A stretch of DNA of 64,000 nt from Hydractinia symbiolongicarpus (taxonomy: Eukaryota; Cnidaria; Hydrozoa; Anthoathecata; Hydractiniidae), in the NCBI RefSeq assembly GCF_029227915.1, contig NC_079886.1, positions 25,150,501 to 25,214,500 on the forward strand, written 5' to 3'. Below, in pieces: positions 1 through 11,200 of the stretch (position 1 is the first letter of the stretch; each line of letters opens with the position of its first letter). Both the position numbers and the translations under genes were made by a program. The notes beneath the pieces are model-generated. The model was given only the letters and a program-made list of their open reading frames with translations, was not told the origin of the DNA and ran no database searches.

Positions 1-865
1 TGAGGCAAATGGACCTCAAGAATTAATATTACTTGCGTGCGCTGAGAAAATTGAGACAGTTTCTAAAACTTCATTACATTGGCTTTCCAACGGTATCAGT
101 CCGTTTTAGTTACAACGGTTGCGTCACATATTCGTACCAACGTATATTTAGCGACATTTTTCGATATTACTAAGTTGCATCGCTTTTAACAGTGGAACGA
201 TTGACGGGGCAACCTAATTGAACTCATTGTGGACTTTGAGCTTGTAAATATGAAAACTGAGACAAATGGACTCCAAGAATTAACATTTTTCTCACTTTGG
301 TATGACTGCTGGAACTGTCCAGTTACGCGGGACGCTCTGTTAGCTCTTTATTTAAATATTTAGTTCGATAAGTCATATATTACAGTGGGATCAATCCAAG
401 CCATTAGTGCACACTGAATAAATAGAGACAGTTTCAAAAACTATATTTCATTGACTTTCTAACGGTGTCAGTCCGTTTGAGTTACAAAGGTTTATGTCAC
501 ATATTCGTACAAAAATGTATTTAGCGATATTTTCCAATACTACTAGGATGCATCGCTTTTAACAGTGAAACGATTGACCGTGGGACTTAATTGAACTGAT
601 TTTGGACTCTGACCTTATAAATGTGATAAATGAGACAATTGGACAACAAAAGTATAACATTCTTCTTACTTTGGCATGATTGGTGGAACTTCCCAGTTAG
701 ACTGGATGCTCTGTTGGCTCTTTATTTAAATATTTAGATCAATAAGTCATTTTTTACAGTGGGATCAATCCTAGTCGTTAGCGCGCGATGAGAAAATAGA
801 GACAGTTTCTAAAACTTCATTGCATTGACTTTCTAGCGGTATCAGTCCGTTACAGTTACAACGGT
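1..865 (+). repeat. Family B satellite array, left flank (period 372 bp)
   Basis: This is the right-hand end of an array that begins outside the window. The anchor TGCGTCAC, or its variants, recurs near 120, 492 and 864, giving a 372-bp period. The first 60 bases hold a truncated monomer: the words of the repeat jump from the AATTAA segment straight to the GCGCTGAGAAAA segment, omitting roughly 130 bp. The monomers are recognisably the same family as 31201-64000, in the same orientation, but carry private changes (for example TTATGTCAC in place of TGCGTCAC near 492). No gene is visible. Confidence 0.93.
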
Positions 866-876
866 ACGTGGCATGG
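856..876. other. Left B/A satellite junction
   Basis: B sequence runs in register to ...ACAACGGT at 865 (the next B bases should be TGCGTCAC), and A sequence starts with ACGTGGCATGG at 866, inside the A anchor CACGTGGCATGG. The switch is abrupt. No terminal inverted repeat, target duplication or filler sequence is visible. Confidence 0.9.
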
Positions 877-1230
877 CGCATGCGTTAGCGCTGTCAAATA
901 GCGCAAAGTACCCAAATGTTTTCGCTAATTAAACGCACTCTCCGTACGAATTTTGGCTTGCCATTTTCAGCATTCGAACCACGTTGACATGAAAATTTCA
1001 AAAATGTTCTTGGAATTCTCGTCACGTCTTGGCAAAGTGATTTTAATACCCCATAATTTTGGAAAAAAAATATCAAATCTGGGCAGCTGAAATAAAACAA
1101 TTCTCCTGACTGTGCTCGATCCTAGGTATCCTCGGATGAAAGCTCAGATCAATAACCACTGAACCGCCTTGACCTGACACGGAGTGTTAGAGTTAATGTA
1201 GAGAAAGTCTTGCAGATTCCTCGTTGACGG

Positions 1231-1595
1231 CACGTGGAATGGCGTATGTGTCAGCACGGTCAAGTAGGGCAAAGTACCCAAATGGTGTCGTTAGTTGAAC
1301 AGCGTTCCTGTACGAATATTGGCTTGCGATATTCAGCATTCAAACTGGCTTGAAAGGTAGATTTTAAAAATGGGCTTGGAATTCTCGTCACGTAATGGCA
1401 AGTTAATTTTAAAACTGCGTAATTTTGCAAAAAAATATCAATTCTAGGCAGCTGGAATAAAGTAATTGACCTGACCAGGCTCGATCCCAAGTTCCTTCGG
1501 ATGAAGGCTCAGATCAATGACCACAGGACTGCCTTGACGTGACACGGAGTGTTAGAGTTGAAGTAGAGAATGTCTCCCAGATTCCTCATTGAGGG
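1231..1595 (+). repeat. Representative full-length A monomer (365-366 bp class)
   Basis: Anchor-to-anchor span used as the reference for the ancestral A monomer. It contains every A segment, including the roughly 56-bp GTCAAATAGGGCAAAG...GTACGAA stretch that the 310-bp class lacks and the roughly 103-bp stretch that the 263-bp class lacks. 366 bp is 122 codons, which explains why some open frames continue across monomer boundaries without implying coding. Confidence 0.85.
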
Positions 1596-2215
1596 CACGT
1601 GGCATGGCGCATGCGTCAGCACAGCATTTTGACTTGCGGTTTTTAGTATTCCAACCGCTTTGACATGTAGATTTTAAAAATGGGCTTGGAATTCTCGTAA
1701 CGTCATGGCAAAGTGATTTAAATAGTGAGTAATTTTGCAAAATAATAACAATTCTGGGGAGCTGGAATAAAGTACTTGTCCTGATCAGGCTCGATCACGG
1801 GTACCGTCGGATGAAAGGGCAGATCAATGACCACAGGACTGCCCTGACCTGACACGGTGTGTTAGAATTGAAGTAGAGAATGTCTCCCAGATTCCTCATT
1901 GAGTTCACGTGGCATGGCGCATGCGTCAGCATAGCATTGTGACTTGTGGTTTATAGCATTCGAACCGCCTTGACATGTAGATTTCAAAAATGGGCTTGGA
2001 AATCTCGGAACGTCATGTCAAAGTGATTTAAATAGTCAGTAATTTTGCAAAGTAATAACAATTCTGGGCAGCTGTAATAAAGTAATTCTCCTGATCGGGC
2101 TCGATCACGGATACATTCGGATGAAAGCGCAGATCAATGACCACAGGACCGCCTTGACCTGTTACAGAGCGTTAGAGGTGATGTAGAGAATGTCTTGCAG
2201 ATTCCTCGTTGACGG
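1596..2215 (+). repeat. Two 310-bp class A monomers in tandem
   Basis: Anchors at 1596, 1906 and 2216 give two spacings of exactly 310. In both, the CGTCAGCA word is followed directly by an AGCATT-type joint to TTGACTTG or GTGACTTG. The roughly 56-bp segment holding GGCAAAGTACCC, TTTTCGCTAATTAAACGC and GTACGAA is absent. The same joint recurs across the island (e.g. near 13,550, 15,510, 16,490, 18,730), so this looks like one old deletion spread by amplification. Confidence 0.85.
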
Positions 2216-2607
2216 CACGTGTCATGGCGCATGCGTCAGTACTGTCAAATATGGCAAAGTCCCCAAAGGTTTTCGCTAATTAAACGCACTTTGCGTACGA
2301 ATTTTGACATGCATGCGTCAGCACAGCATTTTGACTTGCAGTTTTTAGAATGCGAACCGCCTTGACATGTAGATTTCAAAAATGGGCTTGGAATTCTCGT
2401 AACGTCATGGCAAAGTTGGCGAAATACTGCATAATTTTGAAAAATAATAACAATTCTGGGTAACTGTAATAATTTAATTGTCCTGACTGGGCTCGATCAC
2501 GGGTGCCTTCGGATGAAAGCGCAGATCAATGACCACAGGACCGCCTTGACCGGACCATGAGTGTTGGAGGTGATGTAGAGAGTTTTTTAAAGATTCCTCG
2601 TTGACGA
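2216..2607 (+). repeat. 392-bp class A monomer (chimeric, with doubled CGTCAGCAC)
   Basis: Anchor spacing 2216 to 2608 is 392. The monomer keeps the full GTACGAATTTTGAC segment and then repeats ATGCGTCAGCACAGCATTTTGAC, the joint typical of the 310-bp class. It therefore looks like a recombinant between a 366-bp and a 310-bp monomer. The same doubled arrangement is seen near 5,630, 7,480, 8,180, 9,670, 12,860, 15,180, 23,550, 24,990, 27,780 and 30,390. Confidence 0.82.
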
Positions 2608-3100
2608 AACGTGGCATGGCGCATGCGTCAGCACGGTCAAGTAGGGAAAGTACCCCAATGTTTTCGCTAATTAAACGCACTTTGCGTACGAATTTTGACT
2701 TGCAGTTTTCAGCATTGGAACTGCCCTGACATTCAAATGTCAAAAATAGGTTTGGAATTCTCGTCACGTCATGGCAAGTTCATTTAAATACTGAATAATT
2801 TTGCAAATAAAATAGCAATACTGAGCAGCTGGTATAAAGTAATTTTCCTGACCGGCCCTCGATCCCAAGTACCTTCGGATGAAAGCGCACATCAATGACC
2901 ATAGGCCGGCTTTGACCTGACACGTAGTGTTGGAGTTGATGTAGAGAATGTCTTGCAGATTCCTCGTTGACGGCACGCGGAATGGCGCATACGTCAGCAC
3001 TGTCAAATAGGGCAAAGTACCCAAATGGTTTCGTTAATTGAACGGAATTTCTGTACGAATTTTGGCTTGCAATTTCCAGCATTTAAACTGCCTTGACATG
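2474..3100 (+). repeat. A segment duplicated at 9832-10458
   Basis: Reading from CTCGATCACGGGTGCCTTCGG, this segment matches 9832-10458 at a constant offset of 7358, including the rare AAAGATTCCTCGTTGACGAA variant, the GGCCCTCGATCCCAAGTACC variant and the CGGCACGCGGAATGG anchor variant. Its first 290 bp occur again at 11268-11561. It was apparently moved as a block of nearly two monomers, independent of the 1096-bp unit. Confidence 0.78.
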
Positions 3101-5290
3101 TAGATTTTAAAAATGGGCTTGGAATTCTAGTACCGTCATGGCAGAGTTGGGTAAATACTGCCTAATTTTGCAAAATAATAACAATTCTGGGCAACCGGAA
3201 TATATTAATTGTCCTGACTGGGCTCGATCACGGGTACCTTCGGATGAAAGCGCAGATCAATGACCACAGGACCGCCTTGACCGGACAGAGAGTGTTGGAG
3301 GTAATGTAGTGAGTTTTTTGCGCATTCCTCGTTGACGACACGTGGCATGGCGCTTGCGTCAGCACGGTCAAGTAGGGCAAAGTACCCCAATGTTTTCGCT
3401 AATTAAACGCACTTCGCGTACGAATTTTGACTTGCGGTTTTCAGCATTCGAACCACCTTGACATGAAGAATTCAAAAATGGGCTTGGAATTCTCGCAACG
3501 TCATGGCAAAGTGATTTAAATACTGAATAATTTTGCAAATAAAATAACAATACTGAGCAGCTGTAATAATGTAATTGGCCTGTCCGGGCTCGATCCAAGG
3601 TACCTTCGGACGAAAGCTCAGATCAATGACCACAGGACTGCCTTGACCTGACAGGGAGTGTTAGAGTTGAAGTAGAGAATGTCTAACAGATTCCTTATTT
3701 ACGGCACGTGGCATGGCGCATACGTCAGCACTGTCAAATATGGCAAAGTACCCAAATGTTTTCGCTAATTAAACGCACTTTCCGTACGAATTTTGGCTTG
3801 CGATTTTTAGCATTCGAACCACCTTGACATGAAGAATTCAAAAATTGGCTTGGAATTCTCGCACCATCATGGCAAAGTTGGCTAAATACTGCATAATTTG
3901 TAAAAATAATAAAAATTCTGGGCAACTGTAATAAGTTAATTGTCCTGACTGGACTCGATCACGGGTGCCTTCGGATGAGAGCGCAGAGCAATGACCATAG
4001 GACGGCCTTGACCTGATACGCAGTGTTGGAGCTGATGTAGAGAATGTCTCGCAGATTCCTCGTTGACGGCACGTGGCATGGCGCATACGTCAGCACTGTC
4101 AAATAAAGAAAAGGCACCAAATGGTTTCGTTAATTGAACGGAATTCCTGTACGAATTTTGGCTTGCAATTTTCAGCATTTAAACTGCCTTGACATGTAGA
4201 TTTTAAAAATGGGCTTGGAATTCTAGTACCGTCATGGCAGAGTTGGGTTAATACTGCCTAATTTTGCAAAATAATAACAATTCTGGGCAACCGGAATATA
4301 TTAATTGTCCTGACTGGGCTCGATCACGGGTACCTTCGGATGAAAGCGCAGATCAATGACCACAGGACCGCCTTGACCGGACAGAGAGTGTTGGAGGTAA
4401 TGTAGTGAGTTTTTTGCGCATTCCTCGTTGACGACACGTGGCATGGCGCATGCGTCAGCACGGTCAAGTAGGGCAAAGTACCCCAATGTTTTCGCTAATT
4501 AAACGCACTTCGCGTACGAATTTTGACTTGCGGTTTTCAGCATTCGAACCACCTTGACATGAAGAATTCAAAAATGGGCTTGGAATTCTCGCAACTTCAT
4601 GGCAAAGTGATTTAAATACTGAATAATTTTGCAAATAAAATAACAATACTGAGCAGCTGTAATAATGTAATTGGCCTGTCCGGGCTCGATCCAAGGTACC
4701 TTCGGACGAAAGCTCAGATCAATGACCACAGGACTGCCTTGACCTGACAGGGAGTGTTAGAGTTGAAGTAGAGAATTTCTACCAGATCCCTTATTTACGG
4801 CACGTGGCATGGCGCATACGTCAGCACTGTCAAATATGGCAAAGTACCCAAATGTTTTCGCTAATTAAACGCACTTTCCGTACGAATTTTGGCTTGCGAT
4901 TTTTAGCATTCGAACCACCTTGACATGAAGAATTCAAAAATTGGCTTGGAATTCTCGCACCATCATGGCAAAGTTGGCTAAATACTGCATAATTTGTAAA
5001 AATAATAAAAATTCTGGGCAACTGTAATAAGTTAATTGTCCTGACTGGACTCGATCACGGGTGCCTTCGGATGAGAGCGCAGAGCAATGACCATAGGACG
5101 GCCTTGACCTGATACGCAGTGTTGGAGCTGATGTAGAGAATGTCTCCCAGATTCCTCGTTGACGGCACATGGCATGGCGCATACGTCAGCACTGTCAAAT
5201 AAAGAAAAGGCACCATATGGTTTCGTTAATTGAACGGAATTCCTGTACGAAATTTGGGTTGCGATTTTCAGCATTCAAACTGCCTTGACA
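3100..5290 (+). repeat. 1096-bp 3-mer HOR, two tandem copies
   Basis: Matching landmarks recur at a constant 1096 bp: 3205 and 4301, 3368 and 4464, 3734 and 4830, 3936 and 5032; the palindrome at 3165 recurs at 4261. The unit is three A monomers of about 365 bp. Each monomer has its own signature (CTAGTACCGTCATGGCAGAG in the first, AACATACTGAGCAGC-like in the second, ACCATCATGGCAAAG in the third), so this is a genuine higher-order repeat. Only scattered substitutions separate the copies by eye. Confidence 0.85.
3165..3176. other. 12-bp perfect palindrome in A monomers
   Basis: ATTTTGCAAAAT equals its own reverse complement. The same sequence is at 4261-4272 and 18531-18542, and the core TTTTGCAAAA occurs in most A monomers at the same place. 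The 263-bp class has lost it. It could be a protein-binding site or a chance feature fixed by amplification. Confidence 0.7.
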
Positions 5291-6044
5291 TGTAGATTTT
5301 AAAAATGGGCTTGGAATTCTCGTCACGTCATGGCAAGTTAATTTTAATACTGCATAACTTTGCAAAAAAATATCAATTTTGGGCAGCTGTAATAAAGTAA
5401 TTCTCCTGATCGGGCTCGATCACGGATACATTCGGATGAAAGCGCAGATCAATGACCACAGGACTGCCTTGACCTGTTACAGAGCGTTAGAGGTGATGTA
5501 GAGAATGTCTTGCAGATTCCTCGTTGACGGCAAGTGTCATGGCGCATGCGTCAGTACTGTCAAATATGGCAAAGTCCCCAAAGGTTTTCGCTAATTAAAC
5601 GCACTTTGCGTACGAATTTTGACATGCATGCGTCAGCACAGCATTTTGACTTGCAGTTTTTAGAATGCGAACCGCCTTGACATGTAGATTTCAAAAATGG
5701 GCTTGGAATTCTCGTAACGTCATGGCAAAGTTGGCGAAATACTGCATAATTTTGAAAAATAATAGCAATTCTGGGCAACTGTAATAATTTAATTGTCCTG
5801 ACTGGGCTCGATCACGGGTGCCTTCGTATGAAAGCGCAGATCAATGACCACAGGACCGCCTTGACCGGACCATGAGTGTTGGAGGTGATGTAGAGAGTTT
5901 TTTAAAGATTCCTCGTTGACGAAACGTGGCATGGCGCATGCGTCAGCACGGTCAAGTAGGGAAAGTACCCCAATGTTTTCGCTAATTGAACGGAATTCCT
6001 GTACGAATTTTGGCTTGCGATTTTCAGCATTTAAACTGCCTTGA

Positions 6045-7140
6045 CATGTAGATTTTAAAAATGGGCTTGGATTTCTAGTACCGTCATGGCAGAGTTGGGT
6101 AAATACTGCTTAATTTTGCAAAATAATTACAATTCTGGGCAACCGGAATGTATTAATTGTCCTGACTGGGCTCGATCACGGGTACCTTCGGATGAAATCG
6201 CAGATCAATGACCACAGGACCGCCTTGACCGGACAGAGAGTGTTGGAGGTAATGTAGAGAGTTTTTTGCGCATTCCTCGTTGACGACACGTGGCATGGCG
6301 CATGCGTCAGCACGGTCAAGTAGGGCAAAGTACCCCAATGTTTTCGCTAATTAAACGCACTTCGCGTACGAATTTTGACTTGCGGTTTTCAGCATTCGAA
6401 CCACCTTGACATGAAGAATTCAAAAATGGGCTTGGAATTCTCGCAACGTCATGGCAAAGTGATTTAAATACTGAATAATTTTGCAAATAAAATAACAATA
6501 CTGAGCAGCTGTAATAATGTAATTGGCCTGTCCGGGCTCGATCCAAGGTACCTTCGGACGAAAGCTCAGATCAATGACCACAGGACTGACTTGACCTGAC
6601 ACGGAGTGTTAGAGTTGAAGTAGAGAATTTCTACCAGATTCCTTATTTACGGCACGTGGCATGGCGCATACGTCAGCACTGTAAAATATGGCAAAGTACC
6701 CAAATGTTTTCGCTAATTAAACGCACTTTCCGTACGAATTTTGGCTTGCGATTTTTAGCATTCGAACCACCTTGACATGAAGAATTCAAAAATTGGCTTG
6801 GAATTCTCGCACCATCATGGCAAAGTTGGCTAAATACTGCATAATTTGTAAAAATAATAAAAATTCTGGGCAACTGTAATAAGTTAATTGTCCTGACTGG
6901 ACTCGATCACGGGTGCCTTCGGATGAGAGCGCAGAGCAATGACCATAGGACGGCCTTGACCTGATACGCAGTGTTGGAGCTGATGTAGAGAATGTCTCGC
7001 AGATTCCTCGTTGACGGCACGTGGCATGGCGCATACGTCAGCACTGTCAAATAAAGAAAAGGCACCAAATGGTTTCGTTAATTGAACGGAATTCCTGTAC
7101 GAAATTTGGGTTGCGATTTTCAGCATTCAAACTGCCTTGA
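6045..7140 (+). repeat. 1096-bp 3-mer HOR, third copy
   Basis: The same three-monomer unit as 3100-5290. Equivalent landmarks lie at 6153, 6316, 6673, 6786 and 6884, about 1852 bp after those of the second copy, so a roughly 756-bp (two-monomer) segment separates them at about 5290-6045. That interposed segment carries the 392-bp chimeric monomer and resembles 2050-2700. Confidence 0.82.
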
Positions 7141-8239
7141 CATGTAGATTTTAAAAATGGGCTTGGAATTCTCGTCACGTCATGGCAAGTTATTTTTAAT
7201 ACTGCATAACTTTGCAAAAAAAATATCAATTTTGGGCAGATGGAATAAAGTAATTGACTGGACCGGGCTCGATACCCGGTACCTTCGGATGAAAGCTCAG
7301 ATCAATGACCACAGGACTGCCTTGACCTGACACGGGGAGTTAGTGTTGAAGTAGAGAATTTCTTCCAGATTTCTCGTTTGCGGCACGTGGCATGGAGCAT
7401 ACGTCAGTACTGTCAAATATGGCAAAGTACCCAAATGTTTTCGCTAATTAAACGCACTTCGCGTACGAATTTTGACTTGCATGCGTCAGCACAGCATTTT
7501 GACATGCGGTTTTTAGCATACGAACCGCTTTGACATGTAGATTTCAAAAATGGGCTTGGAATTCTTGAAACGTCATGGCAAAGTGATTTAAATACTGAAT
7601 AATTTTGCAAAAAAATAACAATGCTGAGCAGCTGGAATAAAGTACTTGTCCTGATCAGGCTCGATCACGGGTACCTTCGGATGAAAGGGCAGATCAATGA
7701 CCACAGGACTGCCCTGACCTGACACGGTGTGTTAGAATTGAAGTAGAGAATGTCTCCAAGATTCCTCATTGAGTTCACGTGGCATGGCGCATGCGTCAGC
7801 ATAGCATTGTGACTTGTGGTTTATAGCATTCGAACCGCCTTGACATGTAGATTTCAAAAATAGGCTTGGAAATCTCGGAACGTCATGTCAAAGTGATTTA
7901 AATAGTGAGTAATTTTGCAAAGTAATAACAATTCTGGGCAGCTGTAATAAAGTAATTCTCCTGATCGGGCTCGATCACGGATACATTCGGATGAAAGCGC
8001 AGATCAATGACCACAGGACCGCCTTGACCTGTTACAGAGCGTTAGAGGTGATGTAGAGAATGTCTTGCAGATTCCTCGTTGACGGCACGTGTCATGGCGC
8101 ATGCGTCAGTACTGTCAAATATGGCAAAGTCCCCAAAGGTTTTCGCTGATTAAACGCACTTTGCGTACGAATTTTGACATGCATGCGTCAGCACAGCATT
8201 TTGACTTGCAGTTTTTAGAATGCGAACCGCCTTGACATG

Positions 8240-9330
8240 TAGATTTCAAAAATGGGCTTGGAATTCTCGTACCGTCATGGCAGAGTTGGGTAAATACTGC
8301 CTAATTTTGCAAAATAATAACAATTCTGGGCAACCGGATTATATTAATTGTCCTGACTGGGCTCGATCACGGGTACCTTCGGATGAAAGCGCAGATCAAT
8401 GACCACAGGACCGCCTTGACCGAACAGAGAGTGTTGGAGGTAATGTAGAGAATTTTTTGCGCATTCCTCGTTGACGACATGTTGCATGGCGCATGCGTCA
8501 GCACGGTCAAGTAGGGCAAAGTACCCCAATGTTTTCGCTAATTAAACGCACTTCGCGTACGAATTTTGACTTGCGGTTTTCAGCATTCGAACCACCTTGA
8601 CATGAAGAATTCAAAAATGGGCTTGGAATTCTCGCAACGTCATGGCAAAGTGATTTAAATACTGAATAATTTTGCAAATAAAATAACAATACTGAGCAGC
8701 TGTAATAATATAATTGGCCTGTCCGGGCTCGATCCAAGGTACCTTCGGACGAAAGCTCAGATCAATGACCACAGGACTGCCTTGACCTGACACGGAGTGT
8801 TAGAGTTGAAGTAGAGAATTTCTACCAGATTCCTAATTTACGGCACGTGGCATGGCGCATACGTCAGCACTGTCAAATATGGCAAAGTATCCAAATGTTT
8901 TCGCTAATTAAACGCACTTTCCGTACGAGTTTTGGCTTGCGATTTTTAGCATTCGAACCACCTTGACATGAAGAATTCAAAAATTGGCTTGGAATTCTCG
9001 CACCATCATGGCAAAGTTGGCTAAGTACTGCATAATTTGTAAAAATAATAAAAATTCTGGGCAACTGTAATAAGTTAATTGTCCTGACTGGACTCGATCA
9101 CGGGTGCCTTCGGATGAGAGCGCAGAGCAATGACCATAGGACGGCCTTGACCTGATACGCAGTGTTGGAGCTGATGTAGAGAATGTCTCGCAGATTCCTC
9201 GTTGACGGCACGTGGCATGGCGCATACGTCAGCACTGTCAAATAAAGAAAAGGCACCAAATGGTTTCGTTAATTGAACGGAATTCCTGTACGAAATTTGG
9301 GTTGCGATTTTCAGCATTCAAACTGCCTTG
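8240..9330 (+). repeat. 1096-bp 3-mer HOR, fourth copy
   Basis: Landmarks at 8344, 8507, 8873, 8977 and 9075 repeat those of the third copy at an offset of about 2191, so about 1095 bp of other A monomers (7140-8235) intervenes. The interposed block resembles 1745-2400 at an offset of 5870, including the CTGATCAGGCTCGATCACGG variant and a 310-bp class pair. Confidence 0.82.
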
Positions 9331-10529
9331 ACATGTAGATTTTAAAAATGGGCTTGGAATTCTCGTCACATCATGGCAAGTTAATTTTAATACTGCATAA
9401 CTTTGCAAAAAAATATCAATTTTGGGCAGATGGAATAAAGTAATTGACCTGACCGGGCTCGATACCCGGTACCTTCGGATGAAAGCTCAGATCAATGACC
9501 ACAGGTCTGCCTTGACCTGACACGGAGAGTTAGTGTTGAAGTAGAGAATTTCTTCCAGATTTCTCGTTTGCGGCACGTGGCATGGAGCATACGTCAGCAC
9601 TGTAAAATATGGCAAAGTACCCAAATGTTTTCGCTAATTAAACGCACTTCGCGTACAAATTTTGACTTGCATGCGTCAGCACAGCATTTTGACATGCGGT
9701 TTTTAGCATACGAACTGCTTTGACATGTAGATTTTAAAAATGGGCTTGGCATTCTCGTACCGTCATGGCAAAGTTGGCTAAATACTGCATAATTTTGAAG
9801 AATAGTGACCATTCTGGGCAACTGTAATAATTTAATTGTCCTGACTGGGCTCGATCACGGGTGCCTTCGGATGAAAGCGCAGATCAATGACCACAGGACC
9901 GCCTTGACCGGACCATGAGTGTTGGAGGTGATGTAGAGAGTTTTTTAAAGATTCCTCGTTGACGAAACGTGGCATGGCGCATGCGTCAGCACGGTCAAGT
10001 AGTGAAAGTACCCCAATGTTTTCGCTAATTAAACGGACTTTGCGTACGAATTTTGACTTGCGGTTTTCAGCATTGGAACTGCCCTGAAATTCAGATGTCA
10101 AAAATGGGTTTGGAATTCTCGTCACGTCATGGCAAGTTCATTTAAATACTGAATAATTTTGCAAATAAAATAGCAATACTGAGCAGCTGGTATAAAGTAA
10201 TTGTCCTGACCGGCCCTCGATCCCAAGTACCTTCGGATGAAAGCGCACATCAATGACCATAGGCCGGCTTTGACCTGACACGTAGTGTTGGAGTTGATGT
10301 AGAGAATGTCTTGCAGATTCCTCGTTGACGGCACGCGGAATGGCGCATACGTCAGCACTGTCAAATAGGGCAAAGTACCCAAATTGTTTCGTTAATTGAA
10401 CGGAATTCCTGTACGAATTTTGGCTTGCGATTTTCAGCATTTAAACTGCCTAGACATGTAGATTTTAAAAATGGGCTTGGAATTCTAGTACCGTCATGGC
10501 AGAGTTGGGTAAATACTGCCTAATTTTGC

Positions 10530-11200
10530 AAAATAATAACAATACTGAGCAGCTGTAATAATGTAATTGGCCTGTCCGGGCTCGATCCAAGGTACCTTAG
10601 GACGAAAGCTCAGATCAATGACCACAGGACTGCCTTCTCCTGACACGGAGTGTTAGAGTTGAAGTAGAGAATTTCTACCAGATTCCTTTTTTACGGCACA
10701 TGGCATGGCGCATACGTCAGCACTGTAAAATATGGCAAAGTACCCAAATGTTTTCGCTAATTAAACGCACTTTCCGTACGAATTTTGGCTTGCGATTTTT
10801 AGCATTCGAACCACCTTGACATGAAGAATTCAAAAATTGGCTTGGAATTCTCGCACCATCATGGCAAAGTTGGCTAAATACTGCATAATTTGTAAAAATA
10901 ATAAAAATTCTGGGCAACTGTAATAAGTTAATTGTCCTGACTGGACTCGATCACGGGTGCCTTCGGATGAGAGCGCAGAGCAATGACCATAGGACGGCCT
11001 TGACCTGATACGCAGTGTTGGAGCTGATGTAGAGAATGTCTCGCAGATTCCTCGTTGACGGCACGTGGCATGGCGCATACGTCAGCACTGTCAAATAAAG
11101 AAAAGGCACCAAATGGTTTCGTTAATTGAACGGAATTCTTGTACGAAATCTGGGTTACGATTTTCAGCATTCAAACTGCCTTGACATGTAGATTTTAAAA
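10530..11200 (+). repeat. Truncated copy of the 1096-bp HOR
   Basis: Landmarks at 10717, 10830 and 10928 match the second and third monomers of the 1096-bp unit at an offset of 1853 from the fourth copy. The first monomer is joined differently: near 10,535 the sequence jumps from AATAATAACAA to TACTGAGCAGCTG. The copy ends abruptly near 11,208, where GGGCTTG is fused to TTGGCTAAATAC. Confidence 0.78.

Noticed and set aside
2500-2520. CENP-B-box-like sequence CTTCGGATGAAAGCGCA in A
   Set aside because: It has TTCG and the central A at the right spacing but GCGC where the box needs CGGG. The TTTCGTTAATTGAACGGA word is also off, with two extra bases. Neither fits the essential core.
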